A program made the translations under genes and the position numbers. Source: Gordonia effusa NBRC 100432 (GTDB lineage: Bacteria > Actinomycetota > Actinomycetes > Mycobacteriales > Mycobacteriaceae). Taken from it: 64,000 nucleotides of DNA. Position 1 is the stretch's first letter. Each line of letters begins with the position of its first letter. Under the pieces are notes generated by a model that made no database searches, had not been told where the DNA came from, and worked only from the letters and a program-made list of their open reading frames with translations. Location: assembly GCF_000241305.1 (NCBI RefSeq), contig NZ_BAEH01000105.1, positions 1 through 64,000 of the forward strand. The letters are read 5' to 3'. Shown piece by piece: positions 1 to 9,719 of the stretch.

Positions 1-200
1 CCGGGGACACCTTCGAGCAGGATGTGCCCCCGTGCGAGCAGGCCGACCAAGATGCGCTCAACAAGCTGATCCTGACCAACAATAACGCGTTTGACCTCGT
101 AGGTCGCACGCTCCAGAAGCTTGATGTCAGCATCACTGAGCGTGGCAGAACTGCCCGACGCAGACGTGCTCGTGCTCGCGGCCGGAGACGATGAAGTCAA
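1..200 (-). CDS. moxR: MoxR-family AAA+ ATPase, N-terminal fragment
   Basis: The reverse strand reads from a TTG at 200-198 through MTSSSPAASTSTSASG and on to ERILVGLLARGHILLEGVPG, which is the N-terminus of MoxR ATPases up to the start of the Walker A loop; the rest lies outside the window. The TTG is preceded by GGGAG and AAAGG stretches 5 to 14 nt upstream, so this start is credible. MoxR proteins are chaperone-like AAA+ ATPases that act on partner proteins, often with VWA-domain proteins encoded next to them. In Mycobacterium the gene sits downstream of ripA-ripB, as it does here downstream of ripA, so co-expression with the cell-wall hydrolase is likely. Family assignment is firm; MoxR1 orthology rests on context. 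Confidence 0.85.
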   Translation of the reverse strand, partial: MTSSSPAASTSTSASGSSATLSDADIKLLERATYEVKRVIVGQDQLVERILVGLLARGHILLEGVP

Positions 201-338
201 ACCTTTACTCCCCTGATGTCGAAAGTCATGTTTTCTATCGTGTGGAACAAATACGCGATCGGGTCCACACTAGCCGCGCGCAACCGTCGGTGCGAGCACC
301 GGTCGCGTGTTCAAACGAGGTTCACAGGGTGCAGACGA

Positions 339-420
339 CTACCAAAGCCTCACTACATTCGACTGCAACTACCAAAGCCTCACTACATTCGACTGCACTA
401 CCAAAGCCTCACTACGTTCG
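339..420 (-). repeat. tandem repeat made from the ripA 3' end (2.8 copies of 29-30 bp)
   Basis: Three head-to-tail units start at 339, 369 and 398 on the plus strand, each beginning CTACCAAAGCCTCACTAC. The unit at 398 is the real 3' end of ripA (codons for NVVRLW and the TAG stop). The other two lie beyond the stop, towards moxR, and repeat those codons and the stop almost exactly. The units are 30, 29 and about 23 bp. The spacing is too regular and short for CRISPR and there are no unique spacers. Confidence 0.9.
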
Positions 421-1891
421 GCATGGCCCCGTCTGTGCGCAGCGGCGAGATCTTCACGACGCTGCCCGACTCCGGCGCCTCGACCATCTTGTTGTCACCC
501 AGATACAGGGCGACGTGCTGGCTGGCGCTAGGCCCGTAGAAGATCATGTCGCCGCGCTGGATCTGCGCCAGCGGAACCTGCGGGCCCGACGTGTACTGGT
601 AGCCGGTGTAATGCGGGAGGTCGTAGCCGATGCCGGCGAACGCGTAGATCATCAATCCCGAGCAGTCGAAACCGATCTTGTTGTAGTCGCCGTAGCTGTC
701 AGCGACACCACCGTCGCGGATACCCTTCGTCGGCCCGTTCGCATCGCCACCACCCCACGCGTATGGCAGGTTGAGCTGCGACAGCGCACGGTTGACAACA
801 ACTTCGACAGCCTGCGGGCCACGTAGGCCCGGCTGCACTTGACCGCCGCCGCCGGAGCTGCCGAAGAGGCTGCCGAGCGACCCGGAACCAAGCTTCGACA
901 GCGAACCGTTCGGTCCGGTGCTCGTCAAGTCACTACCACCGATACCCAGCTCGTCGAGCAGTTTCGAGTGGGGCAACTGCTGCTGCCCAACGAGTGCCGC
1001 GACGAGTTTCTGCCCGACGTCGAGCGCCAACTTGGCCGCCGCCTCGATGGCAAGCTGAGCGGCATCGTTGCCACCCGCGACCGGAATGCCCGGCGGAAGT
1101 TTCGCGATGACCGGTGCGTCGACCTTGGTCGATCGCACACCCTTAAGAATGTTGAGACGACGCTGCGCGACGTCGCGGTTGGCAACCAGTTGCTTACGCC
1201 GCGCCTGCTCGGCGGAGACCGCCTGACGAGCCTGCGAGATCGCCGTTAGGGCATCAGACTTTCTCGTCGCCGCACCGCGCGTAGCCGAAACAGCTTGTCG
1301 GCGCGCCGCTTCCACGGCCGCAACGCGGTTCGCCTTCTGATTACGGGCGATCCGCAGCTTCTGGATAGTCGCCTGCTGTTGCTGGGTGAGACGATCGCCG
1401 ACGGTCGCCCGATCCATCACCTTTTGCGGATCGTCGCCGGAGACATAGCTCGACAGCGAACTGGGATTACCGCCTTTGCGGTAAATCGAGCGAGCGAGCG
1501 TGTTGAATTTGCGCTGCGCGTCGGCCACTGCCCCATCCGCCGAAGTCAACGACTTCTTGGCACCCCGCGACGCGATGGTCGCCAGTCGCTGGGCGGCAAT
1601 CGCATTTTGATAGTCAACGAGCGCGCGGTTGACGTTCTCCTGCCGGACCGCCACATTCTGATCGAGGTCGGCCAGATTCTGGTTGACCTGTGCGATCTGA
1701 TTGACCAGCCCAGAGACCGAGTTGTGATCGGTCTTCTTCGGTGCCGCGTCGGCCTGCGCGGCACCGACGACAACGGCAAGGGACAGCATGGCGATCGTAG
1801 TTAGACGTCGCCCCCACGACGTGCGGGCCGTGCGGCGCGCGGGTATGACGAAGGCTGCTTCGCCGATATCCCGGGTGTCGGCTCGTTTCAC
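398..1891 (-). CDS. ripA: RipA-like peptidoglycan endopeptidase (NlpC/P60)
   Basis: Secreted 497-aa cell-wall hydrolase that cuts peptidoglycan stem peptides, needed for daughter-cell separation in relatives. The GTG at 1891 is chosen over the ATG at 1924 because AAGGGAG lies just before it. Residues about 1-50 form a basic, then hydrophobic signal peptide ending near ADAAP. Residues about 55-220 are heptad-rich coiled coil (QIAQVNQNLADLDQNV onward), then a Gly/Ser linker, then the NlpC/P60 domain. The likely catalytic residues are Cys410 (FDCSGL), His459 (SQHVAL) and Glu471 (KMVEAP). Their spacings of 49 and 61 residues match, from memory, RipA C383/H432/E444. Neighbours are the Rv1476-like gene upstream and moxR downstream; the usual ripB between ripA and moxR is absent. 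The last codons are tandemly repeated after the stop. Confidence 0.92.
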   Translation of the reverse strand: MKRADTRDIGEAAFVIPARRTARTSWGRRLTTIAMLSLAVVVGAAQADAAPKKTDHNSVSGLVNQIAQVNQNLADLDQNVAVRQENVNRALVDYQNAIAAQRLATIASRGAKKSLTSADGAVADAQRKFNTLARSIYRKGGNPSSLSSYVSGDDPQKVMDRATVGDRLTQQQQATIQKLRIARNQKANRVAAVEAARRQAVSATRGAATRKSDALTAISQARQAVSAEQARRKQLVANRDVAQRRLNILKGVRSTKVDAPVIAKLPPGIPVAGGNDAAQLAIEAAAKLALDVGQKLVAALVGQQQLPHSKLLDELGIGGSDLTSTGPNGSLSKLGSGSLGSLFGSSGGGGQVQPGLRGPQAVEVVVNRALSQLNLPYAWGGGDANGPTKGIRDGGVADSYGDYNKIGFDCSGLMIYAFAGIGYDLPHYTGYQYTSGPQVPLAQIQRGDMIFYGPSASQHVALYLGDNKMVEAPESGSVVKISPLRTDGAMPNVVRLW

Positions 1892-2151
1892 GGAAACTCC
1901 CTTGCTTGCGTCGCACAGTTCCAATCACCTATGCCACATCGGCCACAGCCGACGCTTGAGTCCCATAGATGACAACAGAACCGTACGTCACTCTCAGACC
2001 ATTCCGAAACTCCCATAACAGAATTACATAAGGGTGATTACCTGCGACAATGCTGTGAACAGCAGAGAAAGCCCGCGACGGCGGTAGGTCTCAAATTTGC
2101 AACAGTGATGCGCCAGGTGCGTGTTGGCGCATCGACACCGCGGAGACGACG

Positions 2152-2868
2152 CTAGGAGGCGTCGACAGAAGTCTCCGTGGAGGCACGCTCGGCAGCCTCC
2201 GGCGAGCCATCGCTCGGCGTATCGGGCGTCGTCTCCGCACCTGCTCCCCCGCGTGCGCGGCGACGACCGAAGATGCGCGCGAGCACGGCGCCGACAAACA
2301 CCACGGCCATCAGCACGAGCGTGATCGCGGTCCAATCCAAGGTGGGGCCATCGAGGTAGTCGACCATCTGACGGGCGGCCTGGGGAGGATTGGTCAGCGT
2401 CAGATTATTTGCCGCCGCCTCCTCCTGATCAACCCGGGAGAAGTCGGGGCCCTGACTACCAACCGAATTAGGGCCCAGCACCAAGACATTGCCACCCGTG
2501 CTCGATTGCAGTTCAATGGCGACGTCGCGGTAGTAGGTGAACTTTGGTTGCTTTTCGGTGAGCACCACGATCTTTATGTCGTGCCCCTTCGACTTCGCAT
2601 GCGCCACAACTTCTTTCAGCTGCGGCACCTGGTCAGCGGGGCCGGATACGCCGGTCGTCAGCAGGTCGTTGCGAATCTTCTCGATATTCACGTTGGCCGG
2701 GACGCTGGCGCCGTAGGGAATGCCCTCGACAGGCTTGTTGCCCGACGTCGAAGCCGCAGGATCCTCGCCGGGCACGGTTGGCGTCGTGGTCACCGCCGGA
2801 TCTTCTGGCTCGGCCAGATGAGTCACCGTAGATCCCACACGCCCCACAACGATGGGTTCAGGACTCAT
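2152..2868 (-). CDS. Rv1476-like single-pass membrane protein
   Basis: A 238-aa protein. The start is the ATG at 2868, preceded by AGGAGAGGTG, rather than the longer frame opening at 2937. An N-terminal Pro/Thr-rich stretch is followed by an alpha/beta domain (KIVVLTEKQPKFTYYRDVA, then GGNVLVLGPNSVGSQGPDF), one transmembrane helix near residues 185-205 (TAITLVLMAVVFVGAVLARI) and a basic cytoplasmic tail rich in Arg. The topology suggests the folded part is outside the membrane. Its place between acnA (divergent) and ripA is the same as Rv1476 in M. tuberculosis. Function is unknown; a link to the RipA/MoxR envelope system is inferred from conserved neighbourhood only. Confidence 0.8.
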   Translation of the reverse strand: MSPEPIVVGRVGSTVTHLAEPEDPAVTTTPTVPGEDPAASTSGNKPVEGIPYGASVPANVNIEKIRNDLLTTGVSGPADQVPQLKEVVAHAKSKGHDIKIVVLTEKQPKFTYYRDVAIELQSSTGGNVLVLGPNSVGSQGPDFSRVDQEEAAANNLTLTNPPQAARQMVDYLDGPTLDWTAITLVLMAVVFVGAVLARIFGRRRARGGAGAETTPDTPSDGSPEAAERASTETSVDAS

Positions 2869-6010
<3,142 letters not shown>

Positions 6011-6042
6011 TCAGAGGCTACGAGCGACGGGAGATATGAACG

Positions 6043-6612
6043 TTGCCCAAGGTCTCTGAGGACCACCTTGCCGCGCGTCGTCGTCAAATCCTCGACGGCG
6101 CGCGGCATTGTTTCGCGGAGTTCGGCTACGACGGTGCCACCGTCAAACGCCTGGAAGAGGCGACCAACCTCTCGCGCGGCGCCATCTTCCATCATTTCCG
6201 CGACAAGGAAGCACTCTTTCTCGCCCTCGCGCACGAGGATGCGCAACGTATGGCCGACGTCGCAGCCGAAGAGGGCCTTGTTCAGGTCATGCGCAATATG
6301 CTCGCGCGTCCGGAGGATTTCGACTGGCTCGGGACACGCCTGGAGATCGCGCGAAAGATCCGTACGGACGTCTCATTTCGTGATGAATGGGTCGCTCGTG
6401 CAGCGGAATTGGATTCGGCGACGCTGGCGCGTCTGGAACGCCAACGCACTGCCGGACGCCTGCGCGACGACATTCCGACCGAGGTTCTGGTCAAGTATCT
6501 CGACCTTGTTCTCGATGGATTGATCACCCGATTGGCGATGGGGCAGTCGACCGCGAATCTCGACGCCGTGCTGGATCTGGTGGAGGCCTCGGTGCGGTCG
6601 GACCGGACATAG
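6043..6612 (+). CDS. acnR: TetR-family repressor AcnR
   Basis: 189-aa TetR-type regulator. The N-terminal HTH spans about residues 10-55 (ILDGARHCFAEFGYDGATV, then LEEATNLSRGAIFHHFRDKEALF). The C-terminal part is all-helical and would hold the ligand and dimer interface. The start is a TTG at 6043 with GGGAG about 10 nt upstream; the ATG at 6036 opens only an eight-codon frame ending in TGA. Position directly after acnA and the AcnR motif upstream of acnA together identify it as the aconitase repressor. In C. glutamicum AcnR activity responds to citrate and iron. Confidence 0.93.
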   Translation: MPKVSEDHLAARRRQILDGARHCFAEFGYDGATVKRLEEATNLSRGAIFHHFRDKEALFLALAHEDAQRMADVAAEEGLVQVMRNMLARPEDFDWLGTRLEIARKIRTDVSFRDEWVARAAELDSATLARLERQRTAGRLRDDIPTEVLVKYLDLVLDGLITRLAMGQSTANLDAVLDLVEASVRSDRT

Positions 6613-6625
6613 GCCAGCCCCACTT

Positions 6626-6697
6626 CGCAAACCCAACTCGGCCGGACATACCCAACTCGAAATCGAGTTGGGTATGTCCGATGAGGTGGGGTTTGCG
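6626..6697. terminator. long palindrome after acnR (terminator or mobile palindromic repeat)
   Basis: An inner perfect 18-bp stem, CGGACATACCCAACTCGA at 6643-6660 paired with TCGAGTTGGGTATGTCCG at 6663-6680, has a 2-nt loop. An outer arm, CGCAAACCC at 6626-6634, pairs with GGGGTTTGCG at 6688-6697. There is no poly-T run, so intrinsic termination is possible but not typical. The pieces CCGGACATA and AACCCAACTCG each recur in the immediate flank, suggesting a built-up repeat. Confidence 0.7.
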
Positions 6698-6745
6698 TGA
6701 GCGTCGCGGAATCGATCGGCGTCCAATACGAGTACTATCCACCAC

Positions 6746-7078
6746 GTGATAAAACGAGCTACCGCAACACTATTCGCGTCCACAGCCATCGCGGCCGGAC
6801 TCCTGACCGCGGTCCCGGTCACCGCTGACGCCAGCACGCCGCGCATCGGCAGCAAATGCTCGGGTGCGGAGGCCAACAATTACCGCCACACCAAAGCCGG
6901 CACCCCGACCGTGTGCGCTCATCTCGGCTCGGGCGCCTACAAGTGGGTCCGGGTGGCCAAAGCCGACCCAGTTCGACGAAGTGCCGGACAGCCGTGCACA
7001 GGCAAGTATTCGGTGGCCGTCACGCGCAAGGGCAAGGCGCTCGTCTGTGCTAGCGGTCGCTGGCGCACCAGCCCCTAG
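6746..7078 (+). CDS. small secreted protein with duplicated Cys motif
   Basis: 110 aa from a GTG start at 6746. Residues 1-30 are a clear Sec signal peptide (MIKRATATLFASTAIAAGLL, cleavage near ADAS). The mature part has exactly four cysteines in two similar units: GSKCSG to TVCAHLGSGAYKW and GQPCTG to LVCASGRWR. Each unit probably forms one disulfide. I do not recognise a characterised family; small exported proteins of this kind are common and unnamed in Mycobacteriales. No ribosome-binding site of note precedes the start, so the message may be leaderless. Confidence 0.75.
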   Translation: MIKRATATLFASTAIAAGLLTAVPVTADASTPRIGSKCSGAEANNYRHTKAGTPTVCAHLGSGAYKWVRVAKADPVRRSAGQPCTGKYSVAVTRKGKALVCASGRWRTSP

Positions 7079-7112
7079 CCAGCACGTCGCGACGATCCCG
7101 CGACGTCGGCTG

Positions 7113-7187
7113 CCCAAAATTCTGGACACAGGTCCACTGCCGGGGGCAGATTGCCCCAGGCCGGACCTCTATGTCCAGAATTCTGGG
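7113..7187. repeat. composite palindromic intergenic repeat, copy 1
   Basis: The outer arms CCCAAAATTCTGGACA (7113-7128) and TGTCCAGAATTCTGGG (7172-7187) pair with one mismatch. A middle arm AGGTCC/GGACCT and an inner hairpin GGGGCA-GAT-TGCCCC (7143-7157) complete a cruciform-like fold. The same three-tier structure recurs at 14959-15035. It sits between two convergent genes and could terminate both transcripts. Confidence 0.85.
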
Positions 7188-7193
7188 ATTCGG

Positions 7194-8216
7194 CTAGTCC
7201 GCGACGGCATCGCGGAACAACGTCGATGAGTAGAACGGCGCGAGTCGACGCCGCAATAGTTCATCCAGGTAGCCGCGCTCATCGAGCGTCGCCAGCACCG
7301 ACGGCGCGAATCGCAGTCCCTCTTCGACGAGATCGTCACGCCCAATTCCCAACTCTGCCAACAGTTCTGCCAGCGGAGTAGTTCCATATTTGTCGAAGAC
7401 ATGCGCGATGCCCTCGTCAAGCATCGCCCGGAAGTAGTCGGTATCGCGGAAGGTACGCCAGAATTCGAAGGCCAAAACGACGACATCTTCCAGATCAGAC
7501 TCGGTGACCAGATCCCGATACGCTCCTACCGCGTCGCCGCTGCGCTTACGCCACAGCTCACGGGCTGACTCCAGCAGCGCCTCGTCGGTGGTATCCCTAT
7601 TGCCGCGCAACACAAATCGCGCTCCGGTCCGGGCCACTCGATCGACACCGGACTCGATAACTGGGAGCGCCGGCTCGGCCATGCGGGCAATGCGGGAACG
7701 CACGACATCGGCGATACGACGTCGACTTCGTTCGTCGTGGGCCGACTCTCGCACCGACGACACCACCGCACGTTGCACAACCTCGACGCAGGCATCGACG
7801 GTGATCGGACTGTCGAGCACCAGGCGGATCAATCGTTGTGTCACTTGAAGTTCGGCGGCACCGGTCAGCAACTCGTCGAAATGCCGACCATCGACCACCT
7901 CATCGAGCGGTGTCTCATCATTCGCCCGATGCCGGTAGATACGTGCGGCGATCTCCCCCACGAGTTCCGGGATCGCTCCCTCGACGGGAAGTTGCACCGC
8001 GTATTTATGCGCGACGTCTTTGATCTGTCGGTCGGTAACTGCCTCGGCAAGAGTCAACTCGCCGGTCAACTCCAGAAAATGGTCGACCTCATCGGTCACC
8101 AACGCGGCTAACGCGCCCGACGACAGCACCTGCTCCTTTGCGAATGCCACCTGAGCGTCAAGCAGTCGGGTCGCGAGTTCGGCGACACGGTCTGTTCCAT
8201 CGGTGCTCTCTGCCAT
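7194..8216 (-). CDS. uncharacterised all-helical protein next to RNA-repair genes
   Basis: 340 aa, ATG start at 8216. The sequence is rich in Glu, Asp, Arg, Leu and Ala with no signal peptide or membrane helix, and reads as helical throughout (for example RVAELATRLLDAQVAFAKEQ and LDELLRRRLAPFYSSTLF). No catalytic motif or known domain is recognised. It is divergent from hen1-pnkp across a 102-bp gap, so the two transcription units may share a control region. Function unknown; a role linked to RNA repair or damage response is only a guess from position. Confidence 0.8.
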   Translation of the reverse strand: MAESTDGTDRVAELATRLLDAQVAFAKEQVLSSGALAALVTDEVDHFLELTGELTLAEAVTDRQIKDVAHKYAVQLPVEGAIPELVGEIAARIYRHRANDETPLDEVVDGRHFDELLTGAAELQVTQRLIRLVLDSPITVDACVEVVQRAVVSSVRESAHDERSRRRIADVVRSRIARMAEPALPVIESGVDRVARTGARFVLRGNRDTTDEALLESARELWRKRSGDAVGAYRDLVTESDLEDVVVLAFEFWRTFRDTDYFRAMLDEGIAHVFDKYGTTPLAELLAELGIGRDDLVEEGLRFAPSVLATLDERGYLDELLRRRLAPFYSSTLFRDAVAD

Positions 8217-8318
8217 GACCCAAGGGTGTCATATCGTCGAACGACCCCACACCGGATAGCCACGACACTGGCAGAAATCAGGTGACATTTCCGCCTGCGA
8301 ACAGGAAGAATACGACGA

Positions 8319-9719
8319 GTGCTTTTCACCGTCTCGACGACCCACCAGCCTGCCACCGATCTCGGCTACCTGCTGCACAAGCATCCCGACCGCGTGCAGA
8401 CGTTCACCGACTCCGTCGGCACTACGACGGTGTTCTATCCCGAGGCAAGCGAAGAACGTTGCACCGCAGCACTTTTCCTTGACGTCGATCCAGTCCGCCT
8501 GGCGCGTACCCTCGGCCGGCGCGGACAGGACCGCTCGCTGGCCCACTACGTCAATGACCGTCCCTATGCCGCTTCATCATTGTTGAGCGTCGCGCTGGGC
8601 AAGGTGTTCAACACCGCCCGCGCAGGCACATGCAAGAGTCGACCGGAACTCGCTAAGACACCAATCCCGTTGGAAATCAACGTCCCGGTCCTGCCTTGCC
8701 ACGGTGGACCTGATATCGCACGGCGGATCTTCGAGCCACTTGGCTGGCGCGTCGACGTCACCCCCATTGCCCTCAACGATGACTTTCCCGACTGGGGAGA
8801 CTCCCGATACGTCACTCTCCGGCTCAGCGGCACCCTGCGCCTGGCCACCGCACTCAGCCAAATCTACGTACTGCTCCCCACCCTCGACGAGTCAAAACAC
8901 TACTGGCAGGACGACGTTGAGGTGGACAAGCTGATTCGTGCCGGCACCGGGTGGCTGGCCGAGCACCCTGAGTACCGCCTCATCACCCAGCGCTATCTCG
9001 GCCGCCGTGGTTCCCTGGTACACGCCGCGTTAGAACGACTAGCTGAACTCGGCGACGAGACTGCGGGCACCTTCCAGGCGACGAATGACGAGCAACTCGA
9101 TGAGGCGACCGCGCTGGCCCGGATGCCGCTCAACGCCCGACGTCGAGAAGCGGTCGGCACCGCCATCGCCAGGCTCAACGCGCAGTCGGTGCTCGACTTG
9201 GGTTGCGGCCCTGGGCAACTGATCGCCGATCTGGTCCACAACCGAAGCCTGACTCGCATCACCGGACTCGACGTCTCCTCGCGTTCGTTGGAGATCGCCG
9301 CGCGCCGGCTACACCTCGACGATGCCGACGACCGCACGCTTCGACGTATCTCCCTTATCCAAGGGGCACTGACCTATGAGGATCCCCGCCTGCGTGGTTA
9401 CGACGTCGCGGTTCTCATGGAAGTCATCGAACACGTCGATCCGCCGCGGCTCACCGCACTCGAGCAGGTGGTGTTCACGGGGGCTCGGCCCGGTTCGGTC
9501 ATCGTCACCACACCCAATTCCGAATACAACGTCAACTACGAAGGACTGTCTGGCATGCGGCACCCCGATCACCGCTTCGAATGGACGCGTGCCGAGTTTC
9601 GTGCCTGGGGTGAGCGGATCGCGCACCAGCACGGCTACGACGTGCGGTTCGAAGGCATCGGCGACGTCGACGACACCTACGGCACCCCGACTCAGATGGC
9701 GGTGTTGACCCGTGTCTGA
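8319..9719 (+). CDS. hen1: 3'-terminal RNA ribose 2'-O-methyltransferase Hen1
   Basis: 466-aa bacterial Hen1, which 2'-O-methylates the 3' end of cleaved RNA so that the repaired junction resists a second cut by the same ribotoxin. The N-terminal half (FTVSTTHQPATDLGYLLHKH, then ERCTAALFLDVDP) is the Hen1 N-domain that activates the partner ligase. The C-terminal half is the SAM methyltransferase: VLDLGCGPG at 291-299 binds SAM, and Glu368, Glu371, His372 (MEVIEHVD) with His415 or His418 (RHPDH) match the metal-binding site. GTG start with AGGAAG upstream. It overlaps pnkp by 8 nt, so the two are translated together. Confidence 0.96.
   Translation: MLFTVSTTHQPATDLGYLLHKHPDRVQTFTDSVGTTTVFYPEASEERCTAALFLDVDPVRLARTLGRRGQDRSLAHYVNDRPYAASSLLSVALGKVFNTARAGTCKSRPELAKTPIPLEINVPVLPCHGGPDIARRIFEPLGWRVDVTPIALNDDFPDWGDSRYVTLRLSGTLRLATALSQIYVLLPTLDESKHYWQDDVEVDKLIRAGTGWLAEHPEYRLITQRYLGRRGSLVHAALERLAELGDETAGTFQATNDEQLDEATALARMPLNARRREAVGTAIARLNAQSVLDLGCGPGQLIADLVHNRSLTRITGLDVSSRSLEIAARRLHLDDADDRTLRRISLIQGALTYEDPRLRGYDVAVLMEVIEHVDPPRLTALEQVVFTGARPGSVIVTTPNSEYNVNYEGLSGMRHPDHRFEWTRAEFRAWGERIAHQHGYDVRFEGIGDVDDTYGTPTQMAVLTRV

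Noticed and set aside
339..420. Short direct repeats that could suggest a CRISPR array
   Set aside because: The units are contiguous or nearly so, without unique 25-40 bp spacers, and one unit is the end of ripA; this is a tandem duplication.
1892..2151. Possible c-di-AMP (ydaO-type) riboswitch upstream of ripA, as known for some actinobacterial wall hydrolase genes
   Set aside because: I could not find the conserved core elements in the 260-bp gap, so no riboswitch is claimed.
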